A DNA stretch of 64,000 nt from Hymenobacter duratus (GTDB lineage Bacteria > Bacteroidota > Bacteroidia > Cytophagales > Hymenobacteraceae): positions 1,818,501-1,882,500 of the forward strand of contig NZ_JACWZZ010000001.1 in the NCBI RefSeq assembly GCF_014698995.1. Reading direction: 5' to 3'. Below, in pieces: positions 34,458 through 41,811 of the stretch; the stretch's first letter is position 1, and each line of letters begins with the position of its first letter. The notes beneath the pieces were generated by a model. The model had not been told where the DNA came from and did not search any database. It worked only from the letters and a program-made list of their open reading frames with translations. The translations under genes and the position numbers were made by a program.

Positions 34458-35372
34458 ATGTTTTATAGTACTCCTGGCGGGCTGGTTGTGCGCCTTTTTG
34501 TCATTGACATGTTTCCATCTTTCGCAGTTGCCGCACGTGCGCAAGCACAACGGTACCTGGCGTATCCTCTCTATCAGAGTGCCCGCTCGCGGGCTTCCTT
34601 CACACAATCGGGCCTGGCACTGAAAGAAGTGCGGATGAGCTTCCGGCAGTTCTTTACTTGGTCCAGTCCGGTCGTTTCGGCATTGCGGAGCCTGAAATAC
34701 GTGCTGGTAGGGCTCGTGCGCCTACCCCTGGGCCGCAGCGTGCGGCTGAGCTACGGCTACACCGGCGAAGATCGGCTCATAGAATCACTGTTGAAGCCGT
34801 TGGTTACGCACAACGGCTACTATGTGGAGGTCGGCTGCAACGAGCCCCGGTTCATTTCCAACACGTTTCTGCTGTATCGGCGCGGCTGGCGCGGCATCTG
34901 CATTGATGCCAACGAGCAGCTGATCCGAAAATACCAACGGATTCGCCCCCGCGACCAGGCGGTTTGCGCTTTTGTGGCGCACAGCACGCAGGCGCTGAGC
35001 TACATGGAGTTTGCCAACAACGTGCTGTCTACCGCCGACCTGCAGTATGTGCCGCAGTATCTGGCGGAAGGGCAGCAGATATCCCGCACCCGGCAGGTGC
35101 AGCCCTATTCGCTCACCGCCATTCTGGCCGCCCGCAACGCTCCGGCCCGCTTCGACCTGCTGGCTATTGATGCGGAGGAGTTCGACCTGTCGGTGCTGCA
35201 GTCGTTGGATTTTGGGCGGTACCGGCCGCGGCTGGTGGTTGTTGAGGCCGAGGATTTCGACCCGATTCAGCCGCTGGCGCACCCCATCTGCGCTTTTCTG
35301 CTGCCGCTGGGCTACAGGCTGAAAGGCAGCCTGCTGAAGAACCTATACTTCATGGACGTATCCGTCAGCTAA
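34458..35372 (+). CDS. FkbM-family SAM-dependent methyltransferase
   Basis: A 304-residue protein from the ATG at 34458; ATG codons at 34509 and 34635 are alternatives, and the segment before 34635 has weak coding character. The SAM-binding core is YYVEVGCNEPRFISNTFLLYRRGW followed by CIDANEQLIRKYQRI, then IDAEEFDLSVLQSLDFG and PRLVVVEAEDF, matching FkbM methyltransferases. These methylate sugar or polyketide hydroxyls, often on surface glycans. It stands alone, divergent from the rhomboid, so the acceptor is unknown. The start is the only real uncertainty. Confidence 0.85.
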   Translation: MFYSTPGGLVVRLFVIDMFPSFAVAARAQAQRYLAYPLYQSARSRASFTQSGLALKEVRMSFRQFFTWSSPVVSALRSLKYVLVGLVRLPLGRSVRLSYGYTGEDRLIESLLKPLVTHNGYYVEVGCNEPRFISNTFLLYRRGWRGICIDANEQLIRKYQRIRPRDQAVCAFVAHSTQALSYMEFANNVLSTADLQYVPQYLAEGQQISRTRQVQPYSLTAILAARNAPARFDLLAIDAEEFDLSVLQSLDFGRYRPRLVVVEAEDFDPIQPLAHPICAFLLPLGYRLKGSLLKNLYFMDVSVS

Positions 35373-35392
35373 GCAGCCTGCCCGTCGAAACA

Positions 35393-36247
35393 TTACAGGG
35401 AAGTACCGCGGCGGAGGCCGGCAGCCCACTTTTCGCGGCTCAGCAGTGCCTCATGCATTGTGGTGGCCGAGTCGCGCAGGGTCGTCAGATACTCATTGTA
35501 AACCGGCTGGCCGTCCTCAAACCGCCCCTTTATGCTTTGCAGCAGCTCAATGCGCAGATAGGCGCCGCGGCGCATCACATCCATCCGTTTGGCCAGTACC
35601 GGCGTCAGCCCGTGGTCGTAGACGAGGGCTTTGGTAAGGCGGCGCCATTCTTCCACCACCGTCACCGTCTGGCCGGGCAGCGCAGAGTCGGGGGCCGTTT
35701 GGCGCACCCGGTCCAGCAGGTACAGGGTCTGGTTTTCGGCCTTCCAGTAGCGTTCGGCCAGCAGCCGGTATTTGCGGGTAGCCGTGGTATCGAGGGTGCG
35801 CTCGGAGGCGGGTAGCTGGCGCATTTCCTGCGCAATCTGGGTGCGGGTGAGCGAGTCGAAGGACGGAATTAGATGGGTTTCCACGGTTTTCAGCACTGCG
35901 GGCGCATCCTTGGCCTGTTGGGCCAGTTCGTCCTGCCGGGTCTTGTTGCCGCGCAGGCTTTTCCAGTACAGGCCGCTGCCCAGCAGCAGCACGGCCAGCA
36001 CGGTAACCCACACGCCCGGCCGCTGCCACCACATCGGCTCCTCCGAATCGTCGTAGGGCGGCAGGTGCGCGCCCATGGGCTGAGGCTCGACTTCCGGATC
36101 GGGGTTGAGGCCCCGGCGACGCAACTCCCGGCGGGCCGTGCTGACCAGGTCGGGGTGATACAGCTCGGGGTGCTGCGCGAGAAACAGCAGCTCCGCATCG
36201 GTTTTCTGGGTGAAAAACTCGGATTCGGGAGAAGAGGAAGCGGCCAT
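35393..36247 (-). CDS. Single-pass membrane protein with KTDAELL domain, function unknown
   Basis: From the ATG at 36247 the product has 284 residues. Residues 13-47 (TQKTDAELLFLAQHPELY to ELRRRGL) nearly match the N-terminus of the rhomboid 1.2 kb away. A Pro/acid linker leads to one transmembrane helix (VWVTVLAVLLLGSGLYW, 79-95). The remaining 190 residues are helical and highly charged, with TRTQIAQEMRQLP and YLRIELLQSIKGRFEDG. It would be anchored with the shared domain on the cytoplasmic side. No family recognised. Confidence 0.75.
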   Translation of the reverse strand: MAASSSPESEFFTQKTDAELLFLAQHPELYHPDLVSTARRELRRRGLNPDPEVEPQPMGAHLPPYDDSEEPMWWQRPGVWVTVLAVLLLGSGLYWKSLRGNKTRQDELAQQAKDAPAVLKTVETHLIPSFDSLTRTQIAQEMRQLPASERTLDTTATRKYRLLAERYWKAENQTLYLLDRVRQTAPDSALPGQTVTVVEEWRRLTKALVYDHGLTPVLAKRMDVMRRGAYLRIELLQSIKGRFEDGQPVYNEYLTTLRDSATTMHEALLSREKWAAGLRRGTSL

Positions 36248-36414
36248 GCCGGGATAAAAAACGGATAGAAATCGGAAACCAACCCCCAAGTTGGCAAAAA
36301 GCCGCCGCACTACCATGCGCTGCAGGCCAACGCCGCTCCCGGCTGGTGCGTATAGCCCGGCAGACTCTCTCCCGTCACCGCAACCCAAGCACTTCCCCCT
36401 TATCCTTTCTTCCG

Positions 36415-36699
36415 ATGGCACAAGACCAGCAACAACCGCAGACCGATAACCAGAATCCTACCCAGAAAGCCGACGCGGAGCGCCAGGGCAACTCTATCAG
36501 CACGGCAGGCCGCATTCCTGGCCAAGCCGACCCGGATTCCAACGCCAACGGCAACCCCGAAGCTACTAGCACCCAGGAAAGCATGGGCGACGGCTCCGGT
36601 ATCCGTGGCGACTATGGCAACAGCAGCCAAACCAATGGCGCCGAAGGCACCTCCGAAGCCGATGCTGACGGAGCCCCCGCCAAGAAAAACGACCAATAA
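36415..36699 (+). CDS. Small disordered acidic protein
   Basis: 94 residues, starting at the ATG at 36415. The sequence is almost free of hydrophobics and rich in Q, N, D, G, S and T (QDQQQPQTDNQNPTQKADA; later GDGSGIRGDYGNSSQTNGAE), so intrinsic disorder is expected. No signal peptide, no repeats of fixed length. A terminator follows at 36735-36781. Small disordered proteins of this type are often stress- or desiccation-associated, but that is a guess. The clear stop and downstream hairpin support a real gene. Confidence 0.65.
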   Translation: MAQDQQQPQTDNQNPTQKADAERQGNSISTAGRIPGQADPDSNANGNPEATSTQESMGDGSGIRGDYGNSSQTNGAEGTSEADADGAPAKKNDQ

Positions 36700-36734
36700 G
36701 CTACATAGCCTAGCTGACCGGGTTACCCACTTTT

Positions 36735-36781
36735 GAAGCCTCATATGCCGGAAGATTCTATCTTTCGGCACATGAGGCTTC
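36735..36781. terminator. Hairpin ending one gene and covering the next start codon
   Basis: GAAGCCTCAT pairs with ATGAGGCTTC, with further pairing inside. The right arm contains the ATG (36772) of the serine hydrolase gene, so it may both end the upstream transcript and hide the downstream start. Confidence 0.6.
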
Positions 36782-38082
36782 TCTGTTTTCTGTTGCAGCG
36801 GCGGTTGTTGGGGGCATTACTATTCCTGCTGCTCGGTTTGGGCATGCCAGGTGCAGCGCAGCCGGGCCGCAACCCACTCAAGCAGCTGCTCCATGCCGAT
36901 ACTGCCCGTTTCGGGCGCATTCTGGCTAACCCGGCCGCATACCGCGTGCAGATCCTCTATACCCGCATCAACCGGGATGCGCAGGGTCGGCCGCATTTTC
37001 GCACGTTTCGGTATGGCGTTTCGGGAAACCAGTATTTCTATCCGGCCAGCACCATGAAGCTGCCGGCGGCCGCGCTGGCCCTACAGAAGGTGCGCCTCAT
37101 CCGCCAACAGGTCCCCGGCCTGACGGCCGCCGCGCCCCTGCGCATCGACTCGGCCTTTGCCGGGCAGACGCGCGTAACGCACGACACGTCGGCGGCCAGT
37201 GGCCGGGCCAGCGTGGGGCACTACATCCGCAAGATGTTGCTGGTGAGTGACAACGAGGCCTACAACCGGCTCTACGAGTTTGTGGGCCAGCAGGAGCTGA
37301 ACGAGCAGCTACACCGCCTGAACCTGCGCCGGACGCGCCTCGTGCACCGCCTGTCGGTCGGGGACCAGGAGCCCGGCTCGCGCCACACCAATCCGCTGGC
37401 GCTGTATGCCGATACGGCTCTGACGCGGCCGCTCTACCTGCAGCCGGCCGCCTACAACAGACAGCCCCTGCCGCAGCTGGCCGCCCGCGACTTCCGCATT
37501 GGCAAGGCATATATGCAGGGCGAGAAGCGGGAAGAAGGCCCGATGGATTTCAGCACCAGGAACAGCTTTCCGCTCTCCGAGCAGCAGCAGGTGCTACGGG
37601 CGTTGCTGTTTCCGGAATCGGTGCCCGCAAAGCAACGGTTTCAGCTGGAAGAGGCCGACTATCAGTTCCTGTACCGTTACCTCTCCATGCTGCCGCGCGA
37701 GAGCCAGCACCCGCGCTACGATGCCGCTCACTTCCCCGATTCGTATGCGAAGTTTCTGCTGGGCGGGGGAGGGCTGGCGCCGCTGCCGCCGGGCGTGCGG
37801 GTGTTCAATAAAATAGGGCAGGCGTACGGCTTCCTGATTGACAATGCCTACGTGACTGATGCTACGCAGCACGTGGAATTCCTGCTCAGTGCGGTCATCT
37901 ACGTCAACGCCGACGGCGTGCTCAACGACGACCAGTACGACTACGCTACCATCGGCTTCCCGTTTCTGCGCGACCTGGGCCTAGCCGTGCTGCGCTACGA
38001 GCAGCAGCGCGCCCGCCGCCACCCCGCCGACCTGCGCCGCTTCCGGCTCAATTATCAGCCAGCCGGCGAGGACGCCCCATGA
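36772..38082 (+). CDS. Secreted serine hydrolase, class A beta-lactamase-like
   Basis: 436 residues from the ATG at 36772; an ATG at 36745 would only extend a positively charged N-terminus. The signal peptide is LLGALLFLLLGLGMPGAAQ. Active-site motifs: Ser93-x-x-Lys96 in PASTMKLPA, Ser159-Asp-Asn161 in VSDNEAY, and KIG in place of KTG in VFNKIGQAYGF. This is the penicillin-binding/beta-lactamase-like fold. The 436 residues exceed a true class A beta-lactamase (about 290), so a cell-wall amidase or esterase role is more likely than drug resistance. It overlaps the VanX-like gene by four bases. Confidence 0.88.
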   Translation: MRLLCFLLQRRLLGALLFLLLGLGMPGAAQPGRNPLKQLLHADTARFGRILANPAAYRVQILYTRINRDAQGRPHFRTFRYGVSGNQYFYPASTMKLPAAALALQKVRLIRQQVPGLTAAAPLRIDSAFAGQTRVTHDTSAASGRASVGHYIRKMLLVSDNEAYNRLYEFVGQQELNEQLHRLNLRRTRLVHRLSVGDQEPGSRHTNPLALYADTALTRPLYLQPAAYNRQPLPQLAARDFRIGKAYMQGEKREEGPMDFSTRNSFPLSEQQQVLRALLFPESVPAKQRFQLEEADYQFLYRYLSMLPRESQHPRYDAAHFPDSYAKFLLGGGGLAPLPPGVRVFNKIGQAYGFLIDNAYVTDATQHVEFLLSAVIYVNADGVLNDDQYDYATIGFPFLRDLGLAVLRYEQQRARRHPADLRRFRLNYQPAGEDAP

Positions 38083-38702
38083 GCAGCCGGTATGCATTGC
38101 CGGCAGTAGTCCGGGAAGTGGGCGAGTACCGCCGGCAGGTGCAGCAGAATCCGGCAAATGAGCTGCTGAACCTGGCGGTTTTTTTGCCCGGGCTGCAGCT
38201 TGATATCCGCTACGCCACCGCCAATAATCTGCTGCGTGAGCCGCTGTATGCCGCGGCCGCGGCCTATCTGCGCCGGCCGGCCGCCGAGGCGCTGCGCGAG
38301 GTGCAGGCGGCCCTGGCTGCGCATGATGCAGGCCTGCTGGTGTTTGATGCGTATCGGCCCTATAGCGTCACGGTGCGGTTTTGGGAGCAGATTCAGGACG
38401 AAACGTATGCCGCCCCGCCGTGGCGCGGCTCCCGCCACAACCGCGGCTGCTCCGTGGATGTGGCGCTGCAGGACCTGCGCACCGGCCTGCCGCTGCCTAT
38501 GCCCACTGCCTTCGATGTGCTGACGCCGGCTGCCCACTCAACCTACGAGCCCGTGCCCGCGGCAGTGCGCCGCAACCGAACCCTGCTGCTGCGGACGATG
38601 GCGCAGTTTGGCTTCGTGAACTACCCCGGCGAGTGGTGGCACTTCGATTTCGCAGCCTGGGCCGACTTTGCGTTGCTGGACCTGCCGTTTGAGCAGCTGT
38701 AG
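38079..38702 (+). CDS. D-Ala-D-Ala dipeptidase, VanX/M15D family
   Basis: 207 residues without a signal peptide. Zinc ligands and catalytic residues match peptidase M15D: His120 and Asp127 in SRHNRGCSVDV, Glu185 and His188 in EWWHFDF, and Arg93 in AYRPYS. The family cleaves the D-Ala-D-Ala dipeptide or similar murein dipeptides. Its ATG lies within the stop overlap of the serine hydrolase, so the two are made together. No vanH or vanA is nearby, so peptidoglycan recycling rather than vancomycin resistance is the simpler reading. Confidence 0.92.
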   Translation: MSSRYALPAVVREVGEYRRQVQQNPANELLNLAVFLPGLQLDIRYATANNLLREPLYAAAAAYLRRPAAEALREVQAALAAHDAGLLVFDAYRPYSVTVRFWEQIQDETYAAPPWRGSRHNRGCSVDVALQDLRTGLPLPMPTAFDVLTPAAHSTYEPVPAAVRRNRTLLLRTMAQFGFVNYPGEWWHFDFAAWADFALLDLPFEQL

Positions 38703-38793
38703 CACCGGGTGCCGGCCCTGGGCTGAGGTGAAATTCTGACAGGAAATCAGCGGAATAGGAGTTGCCAAGCGCAACGCACTGTTGACGAAGCCC

Positions 38794-38801
38794 TAACTTG
38801 C
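38794..38801 (+). promoter_or_regulatory. -7-like box TAACTTGC of the GHL10 gene
   Basis: TAnnTTGC form, 25 nt before the ATG at 38827. Confidence 0.35.
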
Positions 38802-38826
38802 GGCCTGATACCCCCTTGTTGTGCTG

Positions 38827-40605
38827 ATGTCCCGATTGTTTGCCGCTGGCCGCCTCTTCCTGTTCTTGTTGCTCACTACCGGCCTGCTGGCCGTTTCCTG
38901 CCGCCCTGCCACCGCCGATGTACCCCCGAAGCGGGAGCTACGCGGCGTCTGGATTGCCACGGTAGAAAATATCGACTGGCCCAGCGCCCGCAACCTCACG
39001 CCGGAGCAGCAGCGCCGCGAGTATATCCGCCTGCTGGACGCCCAGCAGCGCAACGGCATCAACGCCGTGTTTGTGCAGGTGCGCCCGGCTTCCGATGCCT
39101 TCTACCAGAGCAGTCTGGAGCCCTGGAGCAAGTGGCTGACCGGCACCCAAGGCAAAGCCCCCAGCCCCGCCTACGACCCGCTGCCTTTCCTCATTGAGGA
39201 AGCCCACAACCGGGGCATGGAATTCCATGCGTGGTTCAACCCGTACCGCGCCAGCATGGATTCTGTGACGCGGCGGCTGGCACCCAACCACCCGTTTCGG
39301 CAGCACCCCGAGTGGTTTTTGCGCTACTCCGGCAAGCTGCTCTACAATCCGGGCCTGCCAGCGGTGCGCCAGTACATCAGCCGCGTAATTCTGGACGTGG
39401 TGCGCCGCTATGATATTGATGGCGTGCATTTCGATGACTATTTCTACCCGTACCCGGAAGCCGGCAAGGTAATCCACGACGAAGCGGCCTTCGCGCAGTA
39501 CAACCCCGACGGCTTGGCCCTGCCCGACTGGCGCCGTCAGAACGTGAACGTGCTCATTCGGGACCTGCACGACTCCATCCAGAGCGCCAAGCGGTGGGTG
39601 AAGTTCGGTATTTCGCCTTTCGGGGTGTGGCGCAACCAGGCCTCCGACCCCAACGGCTCGGCTACCAAAGCCTTCCAAGGCTACGACGGGCTGTATGCCG
39701 ATGCGCTGGAGTGGGTACGCCAGGGCTGGGTCGACTACATTCTGCCGCAACTGTACTGGAGCTCCAACTTCCGGCTGGCGCAGTATCCGGTGCTGGTGGA
39801 GTGGTGGGCGCGCAATGCCAACGGCCGTCACCTCTACATCGGGCACGGGGCCTACCGCATGTCGGAAAGTACCAAGGCCGATACCACCTGGCGCAACCCG
39901 AGTGAGCTGCCCCGGCAGGTGCGCCTGAACCGCACCTTCCCCACGGAAGTAGGCGGCAGCGTATTCTTCAGCGCTAAGTCGCTGCTCACGAATGCCATGC
40001 ACACCACCGATTCGCTGCGGCAGAACCTGTTCCGGTATCCGGCCCTAGTGCCTACCATGCCCTGGCTCGACGCTGTGCCGCCCCGCCCGGCCCAGAACCT
40101 AACCCTGACGGCAGCGCTGCCCACTAACACGCTTACCTGGCAGCCTGCCCTCGCTGCCCCCGACGGCGACCTGGCCGCCTATTACGTGCTGTACCGGTTC
40201 GAGCAGGAGGAAACCCCATCGCCGAACGACCCGCGCCGTATTCTGGCTGTCGTGCGGCCTCGCGCCGGTACCGGCCTCGTTTTCACGGATACCACTGCCC
40301 GGCGGGGCCAGGCCTATGCCTACTACCTGACGGCCGTGGACCGGCTGCACAACGAAAGCCGCCCCGTGAGTGTGCGCACTACGGGCCGGGCCGGCGAAAT
40401 CATACTGGCGCAGGCGCCTGCTGAATCGCCGGTAGCAGCACCAGCCACATCCCCAAGTACTACTGTGCCAGCGGTAGTGCCCGGGCCGCGCCCGGCCGCT
40501 TCACAACCGGCAGCCTCCCGCCCAACAACGACCACAACGACCAAAATCAAAACGAAGACCAAATCGAAAAAACGCGGCTTTTTCGGTCGTCTGTTTGGCG
40601 GTTGA
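38827..40605 (+). CDS. GHL10 (DUF187/YngK) glycoside hydrolase-like lipoprotein
   Basis: 592 residues from the ATG at 38827, with lipobox LAVSC. Residues 35-360 are the GHL10 barrel: RELRGVWIATVENIDWPS, GINAVFVQVRPASDAFY, MEFHAWFNPYRASMD, DGVHFDDYFYPYPE, and WVDYILPQLYWSSNF. A fibronectin type III-like domain follows (PAQNLTLTA to YAYYLTAVDRLHNESRP). The C-terminus is Pro/Thr/Ala-rich with a basic TKTKTKSKKRGFFGRLFGG end. Related YngK-type proteins act on peptidoglycan-linked or other polysaccharides, but substrates are poorly defined. Surface-exposed. Confidence 0.9.
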   Translation: MSRLFAAGRLFLFLLLTTGLLAVSCRPATADVPPKRELRGVWIATVENIDWPSARNLTPEQQRREYIRLLDAQQRNGINAVFVQVRPASDAFYQSSLEPWSKWLTGTQGKAPSPAYDPLPFLIEEAHNRGMEFHAWFNPYRASMDSVTRRLAPNHPFRQHPEWFLRYSGKLLYNPGLPAVRQYISRVILDVVRRYDIDGVHFDDYFYPYPEAGKVIHDEAAFAQYNPDGLALPDWRRQNVNVLIRDLHDSIQSAKRWVKFGISPFGVWRNQASDPNGSATKAFQGYDGLYADALEWVRQGWVDYILPQLYWSSNFRLAQYPVLVEWWARNANGRHLYIGHGAYRMSESTKADTTWRNPSELPRQVRLNRTFPTEVGGSVFFSAKSLLTNAMHTTDSLRQNLFRYPALVPTMPWLDAVPPRPAQNLTLTAALPTNTLTWQPALAAPDGDLAAYYVLYRFEQEETPSPNDPRRILAVVRPRAGTGLVFTDTTARRGQAYAYYLTAVDRLHNESRPVSVRTTGRAGEIILAQAPAESPVAAPATSPSTTVPAVVPGPRPAASQPAASRPTTTTTTKIKTKTKSKKRGFFGRLFGG

Positions 40606-40630
40606 TTCTTTGGACGCTCGTTACTTATTC

Positions 40631-40680
40631 CAACAACGCAAAACGCCCGACCTAGCTAGGTCGGGCGTTTTGCGTTGTTG
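40631..40680. terminator. Perfect 50-bp palindrome, no loop
   Basis: Two 25-bp arms from CAACAACGC to GTTGTTG meet at CCTAG/CTAGG. It lies between convergent genes. As RNA it forms a long hairpin with internal A/U tracts, a bidirectional terminator. Confidence 0.85.
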
Positions 40681-40691
40681 AGTCTTGTAGT

Positions 40692-41183
40692 CTACTTAGT
40701 TGTTTTGGGAAGGCGCATGTAAAGAATCTGCTCGAACACCTGTAGCTCGGGTGCCAGAATTGGGCTTTGCAGCAGCAGCTTGCGGCGGGTAAGCTGCACA
40801 ACGCTTTGGCCATCGAACAGCGGGCTGTCTTTGGTAGCTGCCTGGCTGTAAAGTTTGCCCTGCCGCAGCCCATACGTGCCTTGTTCACTATGCACAGTCC
40901 GGCCCCTGCGGGAGGTAGTATAGGTGTAGGTGCTGTCAGCCTTGAACTCGACAATCAGCGTCAGTTCGCCATTGGTTATGCCGATGTTGGTGTCGGCGGC
41001 CGGGCTATGAAACAGTTGCTCCTGCAGCGAGTCGGGGAGGGTGGCCGGGGCCTCAAAGGCAATCTGCTGCAACGACCACCGGCCAACCAACCCTGTTTGT
41101 GCCTGTGCGCCACCTGCCGAAGCTACCACTAAGCCGCCGCAGAGCAACAGCCGATACAGAGAGCGGGAAGAAAGAGTAAGCAT
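40692..41183 (-). CDS. Lipocalin-like secreted protein
   Basis: A 163-residue secreted protein (signal peptide to GGAQAQTG). LVGRWSLQQIAFEAP and FKADSTYTYTTSRRGRTVHSEQGTYGL show the W-x-L and repeated strands of the lipocalin-like domain common in Bacteroidota. C-terminus: VVQLTRRKLLLQSPI. A ligand cannot be predicted. It lies 33 nt downstream of the Fur-family gene on the same strand and could be its cotranscribed target. Confidence 0.75.
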   Translation of the reverse strand: MLTLSSRSLYRLLLCGGLVVASAGGAQAQTGLVGRWSLQQIAFEAPATLPDSLQEQLFHSPAADTNIGITNGELTLIVEFKADSTYTYTTSRRGRTVHSEQGTYGLRQGKLYSQAATKDSPLFDGQSVVQLTRRKLLLQSPILAPELQVFEQILYMRLPKTTK

Positions 41184-41216
41184 GAGAGCTAAGTATACTG
41201 CACGCGCCGAAAACCG

Positions 41217-41654
41217 CTACGCCGCTGCCGTGCGGCACTTGTTGCAGACGCCCGACATCAGATAGTCGCTGCGCTCAGCCTGAAACTGGCCCGGCAACAC
41301 TACCGGCGGAATAGAAACCTGATTGAGGCAGTAGGTGTGCTGGCAGGCGTTGCATTTGAAATGCACATGGTTGTCGTAGTGCGCGTGTTCGGTGCAGCCT
41401 ACAGTGCAGGAAGCATAGCGGATAATATCCGTCGCATCGATGACGCGGTGAATGACGCCCTGCTGCTCGAAGGTGCGCAGCGTACGGTAGAGCGTAATCC
41501 GGTCGATGCCCTCGGCGCCCAGTTCCTGCTCAATATCGTTGCTGGACAGCGCGTAGGACTTGCTCAGCAATACCTGCAACACCTGCCGCCGGATGGGCGT
41601 AGCGCGCAAGCCGTGCCGGGCCAGGGTTTCGTTGATGCGGATGGTAAGTGGCAT
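41217..41654 (-). CDS. Fur-family metal-responsive repressor
   Basis: 145 residues. Winged-helix part: RATPIRRQVLQVLL and DRITLYRTLRTFEQQGVIH. Metal-binding part: HAHYDNHVHFKCNACQHTYCL and the second Cys pair CNKC, which usually hold structural zinc. Fur, Zur and PerR cannot be separated from sequence; the missing HHHDH motif near CTVGCTEHAHYDNH is more like the Zur/Fur-like group. It represses in response to iron or zinc. A perfect TAATTTTG -7 box stands four bases before the ATG. Confidence 0.93.
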   Translation of the reverse strand: MPLTIRINETLARHGLRATPIRRQVLQVLLSKSYALSSNDIEQELGAEGIDRITLYRTLRTFEQQGVIHRVIDATDIIRYASCTVGCTEHAHYDNHVHFKCNACQHTYCLNQVSIPPVVLPGQFQAERSDYLMSGVCNKCRTAAA

Positions 41655-41658
41655 ATCT

Positions 41659-41666
41659 CAAAATTA
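41659..41666 (-). promoter_or_regulatory. -7 box TAATTTTG of the Fur-family gene
   Basis: A perfect TAnnTTTG match with only AGAT between it and the ATG, so the mRNA is expected to be leaderless or nearly so. Confidence 0.55.
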
Positions 41667-41757
41667 CGGATTCAGCCAGACTTGGGCTGCTTAACAATCA
41701 CAGTTGATGGCCGTGCCAACGGCCATCACGCTCAGAATCGGCGTCATTCATAACGCA

Positions 41758-41788
41758 AACAGCCCGCCGGAAGTACCAGCGGGCTGTT
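41758..41788. terminator. Terminator of the SusC/SusD/lipoprotein operon
   Basis: AACAGCCCGC, eleven bases, GCGGGCTGTT, 24 nt after the last gene on the minus strand. Confidence 0.8.
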
Positions 41789-41811
41789 CAGGGAGAGGTA
41801 AAGAGGTAGCG

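Noticed and set aside
36772-38702. Beta-lactamase plus VanX as an antibiotic-resistance cassette
   Set aside because: No vanH/vanA/vanR/vanS nearby, the serine hydrolase is too long and has KIG for KTG; cell-wall recycling is simpler.
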